32,623 nucleotides of DNA, from contig JBKPDY010000058.1 in the NCBI GenBank assembly GCA_046728155.1, positions 1-32,623 on the forward strand, written 5' to 3'. The stretch is from CAWDLX01 sp046728155. Lineage in GTDB: Bacteria > Actinomycetota > Actinomycetes > Mycobacteriales > Micromonosporaceae. Position numbers and translations under genes: made by a program. Positions 14,721-22,717 of the stretch are shown here, one piece after another. The notes beneath the pieces are model-generated. The model did not search any database and was not told the origin of the DNA. It saw only the letters and a list, made by a program, of their open reading frames with translations. Position 1 is the first letter of the stretch. Each line of letters starts with the position of its first letter.

Positions 14721-15845
14721 GTGCGCGACGTGGTCGAGATCGGCATCGGCAAGACGGCGCAGCGGGGTTACCACCTGGACGACATCGCCATCGTGCCGAG
14801 CCGCCGCACGCGTGACGTCGACGACGTGTCGACCGCCTGGCAGCTGGATGCCTATCCGTTCCGGATCCCCTGCGTGGCCCATCCGAGCGACGCGACGATG
14901 AGCCCGACCACGGCCGTCATGATCGGCCGGCTCGGCGGCCTCGGGGTCCTCAACGTCGAGGGTCTGTGGTGCCGGTACGACGATCCGCGCACGCAGCTCG
15001 AGCAGGTGGCCTCGCTGCACGACGATCTGAGCGTTGCGGTGACCCGGCGACTACAGCTGATCTATGCCGCGCCGATCCGGCCCGAGCTGATCGCCGACCG
15101 GGTCAAGGTCTTGCGTGATGGCGGGGTGACCGTGGCCGTACGGGTCTCCCCGCAGCACACGCTCTCGCTCGCCCCCGTCATCCTCGACGCCGGCGTCGAC
15201 ATCCTGGTCATCCAGGGCACCATCGTCTCGGCCGAGCATGTGTCCACTCAGGACGAACCGCTCAACCTCAAGGAGTTCATCGCCGATCTCGACCTGCCGG
15301 TCATCGCAGGTGGCTGTACCGACTACAAGACCGCGCTCCACCTCATGCGTACCGGAGCCGCCGGTGTGATCGTCGGGGTCGGCGCCGACCGTTGGTCCAC
15401 AACGGACACCGTATTGGGCATCAGGGTACCGATGGCGACGGCGATCGCCGACGCCGCCGCCGCCCGGCGCGACTACCTCGATGAGACCGGCGGTCGCTAT
15501 GTCCACCTCATCGCCGACGGGAACCTCCAGACCAGCGGCGACATCGCCAAGGCGCTCGGGTGCGGCGCCGACGCGGTGATGCTCGGGGCCGCCCTGTCGC
15601 GCTGCGACGAGGCCCCGGCGGCGGGTGCGTGGTGGCACTCCTCGGCCAGCCACCCCAAGCTTCCCCGCGGGTCGCTACGGGCCGCGGAACCTCCACTAGG
15701 GACACTCGAGCAGCTCCTGTACGGGCCGAGCGATGATCCCAGCGGCGGCCTCAACCTGTTCGGCGGTCTACGGCGGGCGATGGCGAAGTGCGGCTACAGC
15801 GATCTCAAGGAGTTCCAGAAGGTCGGCCTTGTCCTCGACAGGTAG
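14721..15845 (+). CDS. guaB3: GuaB3 family IMP dehydrogenase-related protein
   Basis: A 374-residue IMPDH-like barrel without CBS domains. It keeps the N-terminal L-D-D-I-A-I-V-P and the phosphate-binding A-D-G-N-L-Q-T-S-G-D-I-A-K-A-L-G-C-G-A-D-A-V-M-L-G region. The catalytic cysteine loop is replaced: at the position of G-P-G-S-x-C-T-T the sequence reads G-V-G-A-D-R-W-S-T-T. It therefore cannot use the normal covalent E-XMP mechanism, and the product is unknown. Actinobacterial GuaB3 members next to guaB2 show the same loss. GTG 14721 follows GAAGGAG at 14707-14713 with ideal spacing. It is probably cotranscribed with guaB and overlaps the start of the downstream peptidase by about 17 nt. 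Confidence 0.95.
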   Translation: MRDVVEIGIGKTAQRGYHLDDIAIVPSRRTRDVDDVSTAWQLDAYPFRIPCVAHPSDATMSPTTAVMIGRLGGLGVLNVEGLWCRYDDPRTQLEQVASLHDDLSVAVTRRLQLIYAAPIRPELIADRVKVLRDGGVTVAVRVSPQHTLSLAPVILDAGVDILVIQGTIVSAEHVSTQDEPLNLKEFIADLDLPVIAGGCTDYKTALHLMRTGAAGVIVGVGADRWSTTDTVLGIRVPMATAIADAAAARRDYLDETGGRYVHLIADGNLQTSGDIAKALGCGADAVMLGAALSRCDEAPAAGAWWHSSASHPKLPRGSLRAAEPPLGTLEQLLYGPSDDPSGGLNLFGGLRRAMAKCGYSDLKEFQKVGLVLDR

Positions 15846-17298
15846 GCGTTCATCGCGCTCACGCCGCTGCGCCGCAGTTGTCGCCGCCCTGCTCGCGCTC
15901 ACGGGCTGTACCGGTGCTCCGTCGGTCACCCCGACCACCCCACCAACGGCCACGGCCTCGCCAACGCAGACCGGTACCGTCGGAGCGCCCGGTCTGGGCG
16001 ACCCGTACGTTCCGCTCGCCGGCAACGGGGGCTACGACGTGGCGAGCTACGACCTGAGCGTGCGCTACGATCCCGCGAGCCATCGGCTCGCCGGCACGGC
16101 GACCATCACGGCCACGGCGACGGCCGGCCTCAGCCGGTTCGACTTCGATCTGCGGGGGCTGGTCGCCTCGTCGGTCACCGTCGACGGTGCTGCTGCGGCG
16201 GCTCGGGCGGACGGCGACGAGCTCGTCGTGACTCCGAAGACTGCGCTCGCCGGCGGCCGCCGGTTCGTGGCCGTCGTCACCTATGCCGGTGTGCCCGAGC
16301 CGTACCGCGAACCCGGGCTCGGCGACACCGGCTTCTTGTCCACACGCGACGGTGCCATCGCCATAGGTGAGCCGCAGGTGGCTGCGTCCTGGTTCCCGGT
16401 GAACGACCATCCGCGGGACAAGGCGACCTACCACATCGCGGTCGCCGCCCCGGACGGGTTGGCCGTGCTCTCCAACGGGATCCTCACGGGCCACAGCTCG
16501 GCGGGCGGATTCACCACCTGGACGTGGGTCGAGTCCGCGCCGATGGCCCCATACCTTGCGACTGTCGTGATCGGACACTACCGGGTGCACGACGGCACCC
16601 ACGACGGCAAGCCGGTGGTGACCGCGGTCGACCCGTCGCTGCCGACCTCGGTGGACAGCGTTCTCGCCCGTACGCCCGAGGTGATCGACTTCCTGGCCTC
16701 GAAGTTCGGCCCGTACCCGTTCGACGCCATGGGCGGCATCGTCATCAGCGACAACCGGATCCGCTTCGCGCTGGAGAACCAGACCCGGCCGGTCTACTCG
16801 GCCGGATTCTTCGCCAATCAGGCGAGCGGTATCGAGGTCGTCGCGCACGAGCTGGCCCACCAGTGGTACGGCGACAGCGTATCCGTTCACGACTGGCGCG
16901 AGATCTGGCTCAACGAAGGCTTCGCGACATACGCGGAGTGGCTCTGGTCGGCCGGTCACGGCGGACCGACCGAGCAGCAGACCTTCGACGCCGCGTACGC
17001 GAACAGCCCGCAGATCATGTGGCAGACGCCGCCGGGCAACCCGCCCGTTGACGATCTTTTCAGCGAACGTACGGGCAACTCGGTCTACACCCGCGGTGCG
17101 ATGACCCTGCAGGCCCTGCGGGTAACCGTCGGCGACGCGGCGTTCTTCCGGATCCTGCGGGAGTGGGCCGCAGACCGGGCCGGCAGCACCGGCACGACCG
17201 AGCAGTTCATCGCGTTGGCCGACCGGATCGCCGGCAAGGACCTGCACCCGCTGTTCGGGGCATGGCTCTACGGAACGAGCCGTCCACCTCCGCCGTGA
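15829..17298 (+). CDS. secreted lipoprotein M1 metallopeptidase
   Basis: A 489-residue gluzincin aminopeptidase. H340-E-L-A-H344 and E363 in N-E-G-F-A-T-Y give the HExxH-x18-E zinc site. The preceding F-A-L-E-N-Q corresponds to the G-x-M-E-N substrate-binding motif. The N-terminus has an Arg-rich region, a short Ala/Leu core and the lipobox L-T-G-C27, followed by a Pro/Thr-rich linker, so the protein should be a cell-surface lipoprotein. It is short for the family and lacks the large C-terminal helical domain of PepN. TTG 15829 is chosen because it gives a normal signal peptide and has AAGG 8 nt upstream; it overlaps the end of guaB3. Longer frames would start inside guaB3 without support. 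Substrate unknown. Confidence 0.88.
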   Translation: MSSTGRRSSRSRRCAAVVAALLALTGCTGAPSVTPTTPPTATASPTQTGTVGAPGLGDPYVPLAGNGGYDVASYDLSVRYDPASHRLAGTATITATATAGLSRFDFDLRGLVASSVTVDGAAAAARADGDELVVTPKTALAGGRRFVAVVTYAGVPEPYREPGLGDTGFLSTRDGAIAIGEPQVAASWFPVNDHPRDKATYHIAVAAPDGLAVLSNGILTGHSSAGGFTTWTWVESAPMAPYLATVVIGHYRVHDGTHDGKPVVTAVDPSLPTSVDSVLARTPEVIDFLASKFGPYPFDAMGGIVISDNRIRFALENQTRPVYSAGFFANQASGIEVVAHELAHQWYGDSVSVHDWREIWLNEGFATYAEWLWSAGHGGPTEQQTFDAAYANSPQIMWQTPPGNPPVDDLFSERTGNSVYTRGAMTLQALRVTVGDAAFFRILREWAADRAGSTGTTEQFIALADRIAGKDLHPLFGAWLYGTSRPPPP

Positions 17299-17303
17299 CG
17301 TTC

Positions 17304-17347
17304 CTCATCGATTTCTCATGACCGCCTCACGGCCGGCTCACAATCGG
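17304..17347 (+). promoter_or_regulatory. four 11-nt direct repeats, OmpR-family-type regulator box
   Basis: CTCAT, CTCAT, CTCAC and CTCAC begin at 17304, 17315, 17326 and 17337, exactly one helical turn apart, just upstream of the GTG at 17364. This spacing is typical of PhoP/MtrA/OmpR-type response regulators, whose mycobacterial PhoP motif is TCACAGC-N4-TCACAGC. The regulator is not identified. Confidence 0.55.
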
Positions 17348-17363
17348 CGGGCACCGTGATGGT

Positions 17364-17885
17364 GTGACGGTTGTCGAGGTCGCCACGCCGAGCCGCGGCG
17401 GGCCGGCCGACATCTGCTACGTGCTGTGTCTGCTGCAGGTAGCCTTCGTCCTCCTCGCGGGCGCGGGCGAGACGCTGCTGATGGGCGGTAACCCGGCGTA
17501 CCTGGTGCTGCCGGTCGCCAAGAGCGCCGTCCTGCTCTGGCTGGGCGCAAAGGTTGTCTCCGGGCGCCGCTGGGCGATGATCACACTGATCGTCCTGCAG
17601 GGCATCGCGCTGGCCGGGTTCGCGGTACAACTGCTTCTCTCGCTCATCCCGGCGATCGGGCTCACCGTGAACCTGGTCGGCCTGGCTACGAACGTGGCTG
17701 TTCCGGTCGCGCTCATCGTGCTCTGCGGCCGGTCAATGCCCGGCCGCATGCCCCGGCCGGCGGCATACCCTGTGCCGCAGGATCCCTACGCGCCAGCTCC
17801 GATCGTCGACGACCTGATGACCGTACGCGTGTTGGCGCAGCCGACCGGGGCGCAGCCTACTGTCGGGCAGGAGCCGCGGTCGTGA
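17364..17885 (+). CDS. small membrane protein of unknown function
   Basis: A 173-residue protein with about four hydrophobic helices (near residues 17-40, 45-65, 70-95 and 98-120) and a Pro-rich cytoplasmic or external tail of about 50 residues ending in Q-P-T-V-G-Q-E-P-R-S. No family is recognised. GTG 17364 gives a short polar N-terminus before the first helix; no good ribosome-binding site is seen. Its TGA overlaps the GTG of the next membrane protein (GTGA), so the two are translationally coupled and probably work together. Four phased direct repeats end 16 nt before its start. Confidence 0.75.
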   Translation: MTVVEVATPSRGGPADICYVLCLLQVAFVLLAGAGETLLMGGNPAYLVLPVAKSAVLLWLGAKVVSGRRWAMITLIVLQGIALAGFAVQLLLSLIPAIGLTVNLVGLATNVAVPVALIVLCGRSMPGRMPRPAAYPVPQDPYAPAPIVDDLMTVRVLAQPTGAQPTVGQEPRS

Positions 17886-19114
17886 ACCCGGTCGATGCCT
17901 TCGAGATCGGGATCGCCCCGGAGCACATCCTGGCGCTGTTGGCGTTGTTGCTGCTTCCCTTCGTCGTGCTGGTTGCCCGGCGCCTGGGCACGCCGATGCC
18001 CGTGGGCCTGGGCGTTCGCGCCGGTCCCGATAAGGTCCGTGCCCCGTTGACGACGGTCGAGCGCTGGGAAGCGTGGCTGCTCGCGGCCTGCGCCGCCGTG
18101 CACGCGGCGCTGCCCTTCGGTCAGCACGACCGCCCGGTTCTCGTCGTGGGCTTCCTCGGGGCCGGAGCCGCGTTCGCCTGGGTCGCCATGCGGGTCGTCG
18201 AGGGCCGGTCCTGGCGCCTCTGGTCGGCCCTGCTGTTCACGGTTGCGCTGATCGCGTACGCCGCGGTGAGCGTGACCGGCGCGGAGCAGCCCGACCAGGT
18301 CGGCCTCGTGACGGTCATGGCCGAGCTGGCCGGACTCGGCGTGTGCCTGGTGCCACTGCGCGAGCGGGGCCGGCGGCGTTTGTTTGCCCGGTTCGCGGGC
18401 TCGGCCGGCACTGTCGCGTCCACCTTCCTCGTCGGGGCCCTGATCTGGGCCGGGACGCTCGTCGCCCACAGCGCATCGCCGGGCGCAGCATCCGCTTCCG
18501 CGTCCGAGTTCGACCCTGACCACGTACACGGTCACGCTCAGGCGTCCCGGGCTCAGGCGGGGATCGTGGTCCGACTGCCGTCGGGGGAGGACGCCACGGC
18601 CGTGCAGCAGCAGGCCGCGGCCGCGTTGGCCGCCGAGGTCCGGCGGGACACCGTACGGTTCGCGAACCTGGATGCCGCACTGGCGGCCGGGTACACGCTT
18701 CCGCTCGTGCACGAGGGGACCGCTGTCCACCTCGAGAACAAGGCGTACCAGTCCGACGGTCGGGTGCTCGACCCGCAGCGGCCGGAGACGCTCGTCTACG
18801 CCATCTCCGGCGGACGGGCGACCCTGCTCGGCGCGCTGTTCGTGATGCCGACCGCGGGCCAACCTGGTCCGGCCCCCGGTGGTCCGATCACGCACTGGCA
18901 CGCGCACAACGTCTGTGTGGGTCTCCTACCACCCGGATTCGGTTTGGTCACCCCGTTCGGCAGCTGTTCGGCGCTGACCGTGAACATCACGACCCCCGAG
19001 ATGATGCACGTCTGGGTCGTGAACAGCCCGGGCGGGCCGTATGCGGACGGGCTCGACGACACGTGGGTCCGGGCGTACCACGCGAAGCATGGAGTGCCGT
19101 ACACACCTCGGTAG
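17882..19114 (+). CDS. membrane protein with extracytoplasmic His/Cys domain
   Basis: A 410-residue protein. About six membrane helices lie in residues 14-205, and the last 200 residues should be outside. The outer part begins with a His-rich segment (D-P-D-H-V-H-G-H-A) and continues with V-H-L-E-N-K-A-Y, D-G-R-V-L-D-P-Q-R-P-E-T-L-V-Y, G-G-P-I-T-H-W-H-A-H-N-V-C, F-G-S-C and M-M-H-V-W. I recall similar uncharacterised bacterial domains sharing the D-G-x-x-L-D-P-x-x-P-E-x-L-V-Y, W-H-x-H and M-x-H-V-W blocks, but cannot name a family. The clustered His and paired Cys suggest metal binding and a disulfide; this is inference. The start GTG 17882 overlaps the stop of the preceding gene. guaA follows 10 nt after its stop but is unrelated in function. 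Confidence 0.75.
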   Translation: MNPVDAFEIGIAPEHILALLALLLLPFVVLVARRLGTPMPVGLGVRAGPDKVRAPLTTVERWEAWLLAACAAVHAALPFGQHDRPVLVVGFLGAGAAFAWVAMRVVEGRSWRLWSALLFTVALIAYAAVSVTGAEQPDQVGLVTVMAELAGLGVCLVPLRERGRRRLFARFAGSAGTVASTFLVGALIWAGTLVAHSASPGAASASASEFDPDHVHGHAQASRAQAGIVVRLPSGEDATAVQQQAAAALAAEVRRDTVRFANLDAALAAGYTLPLVHEGTAVHLENKAYQSDGRVLDPQRPETLVYAISGGRATLLGALFVMPTAGQPGPAPGGPITHWHAHNVCVGLLPPGFGLVTPFGSCSALTVNITTPEMMHVWVVNSPGGPYADGLDDTWVRAYHAKHGVPYTPR

Positions 19115-19124
19115 GCTCGACACC

Positions 19125-20699
19125 GTGAGCGAGCCGACAGCGAGTGGACCGGCCGCGCCGCGCCCGGTGCTGGTGATCGACTACGGCGCGCAGTACGCGC
19201 AGCTGATCGCGCGTCGGGTCCGGGAAGCGAACGTCTACTCCGAGATCGTGCCGCACTCCACACCGGTGGCTCGACTGGTGGCGCGGAACCCGGCCGCGAT
19301 CATCCTCTCCGGTGGTCCGTCCAGCGTGTATGAACCCGGCGCGCCCCAGGTCGATCCGGAGCTGTTCGACGCAGGGGTACCGGTTTTCGGCATCTGTTAC
19401 GGCTTCCAGGCGATGGCTCGCACTCTCGGCGGCGGTGTGGAACATACCGGCCAACGGGAGTTCGGCGGGACACCGCTCTCGGTGACCGCAGCGGGCACGC
19501 TGTTCTCCGGGCTGCCGCCGGATCAGACCGTGTGGATGAGCCACGGCGACTGCGTGACCGTGGCCCCGGCTGGGTTCACCGTCACAGCGAGCAGCCCGCG
19601 CGCACCGGTCGCCGCGTTCGAGGACGTCGCCCGCCGGCGTGCGGGTGTCCAGTTCCACCCCGAGGTGGCGCATACGGCGTACGGACAACGCGTGCTCGAA
19701 CGTTTCCTCTACGACATTGCCGGGATCGAGCCCACCTGGACGGCGGCCGGGATCATCGACGAGCAGGTGGCCGCGGTCCGGGCTCAGGTCGGAGATCGCA
19801 GGGTGATCTGCGCCCTGTCCGGTGGGGTGGACTCCGCGGTCGCCGCCGCGCTCGTCCACCGAGCGGTCGGGTCCCAGTTGACCTGTGTCTTCGTGGATCA
19901 CGGTCTCCTGCGCGCCGGCGAGGCGGAGCAGGTCGAGAAGGAGTACGTCGCCGCCACCGGCATCCAGCTGCGGGTCGTCGACGCCGCCGACCAGTTCCTT
20001 GCCGCTCTGCACGGAGTGACCGATCCGGAGGCGAAACGCAAGATCATTGGACGGGAGTTCATCCGCGTCTTCGAAGCGGCCGCCCGCGACCTCGACGCGG
20101 AGGAGCACGTGGAGTTCCTCGTTCAGGGCACGCTCTACCCCGACGTGGTCGAGTCCGGCGGCGGCAGCGGTACGGCGAACATCAAGTCGCATCACAATGT
20201 CGGCGGCCTCCCCGATGACCTCGCGTTCACGCTGGTCGAACCGTTGCGCACGCTCTTCAAGGATGAGGTCCGCGCGATCGGGGCCACCCTCGGCCTGCCA
20301 CCGGCGATGGTCTGGCGGCATCCTTTCCCGGGGCCGGGACTCGCCATCCGGATCATCGGCGAGGTGACCCGGAACCGGCTCGACGTGCTACGCGCGGCCG
20401 ACGCGGTCGCGCGGGAGGAGCTGGCCGCGTCCGGACTGGATCGCACGGTGTGGCAGTTCCCGGTTGTGCTGCTGGCCGACGTACGAAGTGTCGGCGTCCA
20501 GGGCGACAGCCGTACGTACGGCCATCCGATCGTGCTGCGCCCGGTCTCCAGTGAGGACGCCATGACCGCGGACTGGTCCCGCCTGCCCTACGACCTGATC
20601 GCACGCATCTCGACCCGCATCACTAACGAGGTGCGCGAGGTCAACCGGGTCGTGCTCGACGTGACCAGCAAACCGCCCGGCACCATCGAGTGGGAGTGA
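19125..20699 (+). CDS. guaA: GMP synthase (glutamine-hydrolysing)
   Basis: A 524-residue enzyme converting XMP, ATP and glutamine to GMP, the last step of the pathway begun by guaB. The class I glutaminase domain (about 15-205) has V-L-V-I-D-Y-G-A-Q-Y, L-S-G-G-P-S-S-V and G-I-C91-Y-G with the nucleophile cysteine. The ATP pyrophosphatase domain has the PP-loop S232-G-G-V-D-S237. The C-terminus ends K-P-P-G-T-I-E-W-E, which is canonical. GTG 19125 starts 10 nt after the previous stop; no strong ribosome-binding site is seen. The first 21 nt after the G of the start codon (19126-19146) are identical to 1899-1919 between the ABC genes, so the M-S-E-P-T-A-S N-terminus appears repeat-derived. An inverted repeat follows the gene. 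Confidence 0.97.
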   Translation: MSEPTASGPAAPRPVLVIDYGAQYAQLIARRVREANVYSEIVPHSTPVARLVARNPAAIILSGGPSSVYEPGAPQVDPELFDAGVPVFGICYGFQAMARTLGGGVEHTGQREFGGTPLSVTAAGTLFSGLPPDQTVWMSHGDCVTVAPAGFTVTASSPRAPVAAFEDVARRRAGVQFHPEVAHTAYGQRVLERFLYDIAGIEPTWTAAGIIDEQVAAVRAQVGDRRVICALSGGVDSAVAAALVHRAVGSQLTCVFVDHGLLRAGEAEQVEKEYVAATGIQLRVVDAADQFLAALHGVTDPEAKRKIIGREFIRVFEAAARDLDAEEHVEFLVQGTLYPDVVESGGGSGTANIKSHHNVGGLPDDLAFTLVEPLRTLFKDEVRAIGATLGLPPAMVWRHPFPGPGLAIRIIGEVTRNRLDVLRAADAVAREELAASGLDRTVWQFPVVLLADVRSVGVQGDSRTYGHPIVLRPVSSEDAMTADWSRLPYDLIARISTRITNEVREVNRVVLDVTSKPPGTIEWE

Positions 20700-20740
20700 G
20701 CGCGGCGACTCGAACCTTAGCCCGCCAGCCTCGCCTGCAA

Positions 20741-20802
20741 GATCCAACAGAGGTCGCCTGAGACGGCAGAAAACTAGGGTCGTCGCGACTCTCTGTTGAA
20801 TC
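20741..20802. repeat. 20-bp imperfect inverted repeat after guaA
   Basis: GATCCAACAGAG plus GTCGCC on the left (20741-20758) and CGCGACTCTCTGTTGAATC on the right (20784-20802) are complementary at nearly all positions, allowing one extra base. The spacer contains CTAGGGTCGTC. It could be the guaA terminator or the border of the unit with the DUF559 gene. Confidence 0.65.
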
Positions 20803-20898
20803 TTCGGGGTTTGTCGGGTTATCCACAGACCACCCCGATGTCCACGGCCCAGAAAGTGCCGGGAGCCGCCGTACACGGGCGGCGGCAGGCTGGACGGC

Positions 20899-21810
20899 GT
20901 GGACGAACGACGGCTTGGCCGGGTGACGCAGAGACAGCGAGGACTCTTTACCCGAGACGATGCGCGGCGGTGCGGGTTCTCTGGCTATCAGGTCACCCGC
21001 CGGCTGGCGTCGGGCGAGTGGCTGGTGGTGATCGGGTCGACACTGACGCGAGCGGGTACCGAGGTCACGCAAGTGTTGCGTGACCGCGCGGCGCTGCTGG
21101 CGCTCAGGGGCTCGATGCTGGCCGGGCCGTCGGCCGCACGGGTGTGGGGCATGCCGGTCACCGATGACCGCACGGTGCTCGCTGTGCCGGCGTACAGCCG
21201 TCGAACCCTGCCTGGTGCCGTGGTCTTGAAGCTGGATATCGACGAGGCTGACATCGGCTGGGTAGCGGGTTGCCGGACGACCTGGCGGCAGCGCACCGTC
21301 TTCGACTGCCTCCGCCTGATCCCCAAAGACCAAGCCATAGTCCTGCTGGATCGAGCCCTACAGCAGCGATGGGCAACGCTGGACGGGTTGCGGGAGCTGA
21401 CGCACGCCAACGTCGGGCGGCGGGGTATCCGCGACGTGAGGGCCCTGCTACGGCTTGCAGCCGGCGGAGAGCGGTCGGCGGCGGAGCGCCGGCTGACCGC
21501 ATTGCTGTTCGAGGCAGGGATCACTGGCTGGCGAGCGAACGCTGAGATAAGGGACATCCGGGGCAAGATCGGCTGTGGCGATGTTGTGTTCGCGGCGGAG
21601 AAGGTGGTGGTGGAGTTGGATGGACTCGCGTTCCATATCACCCCGGATCGCTTCCAACATGACCGAACCAGGCAGAACCGGTTGGTGGCTGCCGGATGGA
21701 CAGTACTGAGGTTCACCTGGCTGGATCTAATCGAACGACATGAGTACGTGCTGGTCACGATCAGGAGCGCCCTCGCCCGCAACGGAACAAGGGCTGCACA
21801 AGCGGCCTGA
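20899..21810 (+). CDS. HTH and DUF559 (Vsr-like) endonuclease-fold protein
   Basis: A 303-residue protein with an N-terminal winged-helix-like region (about 5-55, T-Q-R-Q-R-G-L-F-T-R-D-D-A) similar to the AbiEi antitoxin-type domain, a middle region, and a C-terminal DUF559 domain (about 195-290). The latter has G-D-V-V-F, V-V-V-E-L-D-G and D-R-T-R-Q-N-R-L-V-A-A-G-W-T-V-L-R-F-T-W, the core of the restriction-endonuclease or Vsr fold. This architecture is common and often multicopy in actinobacteria; activity is unproven. No partner toxin gene lies next to it. GTG 20899 is used; TTATCCACA lies 72 nt upstream. It separates the gua block from the Tad locus and may be a recent insertion. Confidence 0.85.
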   Translation: MDERRLGRVTQRQRGLFTRDDARRCGFSGYQVTRRLASGEWLVVIGSTLTRAGTEVTQVLRDRAALLALRGSMLAGPSAARVWGMPVTDDRTVLAVPAYSRRTLPGAVVLKLDIDEADIGWVAGCRTTWRQRTVFDCLRLIPKDQAIVLLDRALQQRWATLDGLRELTHANVGRRGIRDVRALLRLAAGGERSAAERRLTALLFEAGITGWRANAEIRDIRGKIGCGDVVFAAEKVVVELDGLAFHITPDRFQHDRTRQNRLVAAGWTVLRFTWLDLIERHEYVLVTIRSALARNGTRAAQAA

Positions 21811-21825
21811 TCCCGTGAGGCCTAG

Positions 21826-21842
21826 GCTGCCACGGTGGCAGC
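21826..21842 (+). promoter_or_regulatory. palindrome over the prepilin peptidase start codon
   Basis: GCTGCCAC-G-GTGGCAGC is a perfect 8-bp palindrome with one central base, and the GTG start codon (21835-21837) is in its right arm. In RNA it could not close fully with a 1-nt loop but could partly hide the start. It may also be a protein-binding site. Confidence 0.4.
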
Positions 21843-22575
21843 GCTCGCGGTGGTACTCGGCGGGACGGTCGGCCTGGTCGCCGGCTGGTTCCTCCCGCCG
21901 ATGGTGTACCGGTTCGCAGTCCCGGCCGACGAGCCGTTGCGCAGCACATGCGGGACGTGTGATCGGGACGTGCCATGGGCAGGCGTACGTCGTCGCTGCC
22001 CGGAATGCGGGACGGCCTGGGGCCCGCCGGCGTGGGCGACCGGTGCGATCGCGGGTGCCGCCGCGGCCGTCGTCGCGTACGCGGTGGGGCTGGTGGCCGC
22101 GTTGCCGCTGTACGTGGCGCTCTGCGTGTTCGCCGTGCTGCTCGGCGCCATCGACATCGCCTGCAAGCGACTTCCGCATGACCTGGTGATACCGGCCATC
22201 TCGGTCAGCGTCGTCCTATTCGGCCTCGTCGCGGCGGTCACGGGCGAGTGGAGCGCGCTGGTGCGGGCGGGGATCGGCGCCGCGGTGCTCGGCGCCGTCT
22301 ACTTCGTGCTCTTCCTGGTCGCGCGCGGCGGGTTCGGGTTCGGAGACGTCAAGCTCGCCGTCTTGCTCGGTCTCTTCCTCGGCTGGCTCGGCTGGCGGCC
22401 GGTCCTCCTCGGTTTGCTGCTCCCGCCGCTGCTGAACGCCCCGGTAGTGATCGGACTTCTGGTGGCCCACAGGGTCGATCGGCGGGGATCGGTGCCTTAT
22501 GGTCCGGCCATGCTCACCGGTGCGTTCGCGGCCATCGGCATGTCCGGCTTGATCAACTTCGTCAGTCGGACCTGA
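21835..22575 (+). CDS. tadV: type IV prepilin peptidase (A24 family)
   Basis: A 246-residue membrane aspartyl protease that cleaves the leader of prepilins and, in some members, methylates the new N-terminus. It has about seven to eight hydrophobic helices. The catalytic aspartates are D107 in A-I-D-I-A and D171 in G-F-G-F-G-D-V-K. A cytoplasmic loop near residues 38-60 has two C-x-x-C pairs (C-G-T-C and C-P-E-C), the zinc site of PilD-type enzymes. GTG 21835 is the likely start, 24 nt after the DUF559 gene. It is the first gene of the Tad locus and should process the two Flp proteins and the TadE-like protein encoded downstream. Confidence 0.92.
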   Translation: MAALAVVLGGTVGLVAGWFLPPMVYRFAVPADEPLRSTCGTCDRDVPWAGVRRRCPECGTAWGPPAWATGAIAGAAAAVVAYAVGLVAALPLYVALCVFAVLLGAIDIACKRLPHDLVIPAISVSVVLFGLVAAVTGEWSALVRAGIGAAVLGAVYFVLFLVARGGFGFGDVKLAVLLGLFLGWLGWRPVLLGLLLPPLLNAPVVIGLLVAHRVDRRGSVPYGPAMLTGAFAAIGMSGLINFVSRT

Positions 22576-22717
22576 TAAATGACCGAACGGTCCCTTGGTC
22601 GGGAAGGCGACAGCGCGATAGACACGCCTACGGAAATGTTGCGCGGGTTCGAGCGGAGCACACTCAAACCCCAGCCGTCCGTATGGGTGGACGACGGTCA
22701 ATGAAGGAGAAATACTC

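Noticed and set aside
15859..17247. Long minus-strand open frame (462 codons) opposite the M1 peptidase
   Set aside because: The plus strand encodes a protein with a full zinc site; the antisense product is low-complexity with no family features.
18987..20321. Long minus-strand open frame (444 codons) opposite the end of the membrane gene and guaA
   Set aside because: It lies opposite well-identified genes, has no recognisable domain and follows from the high GC content that keeps antisense frames open.
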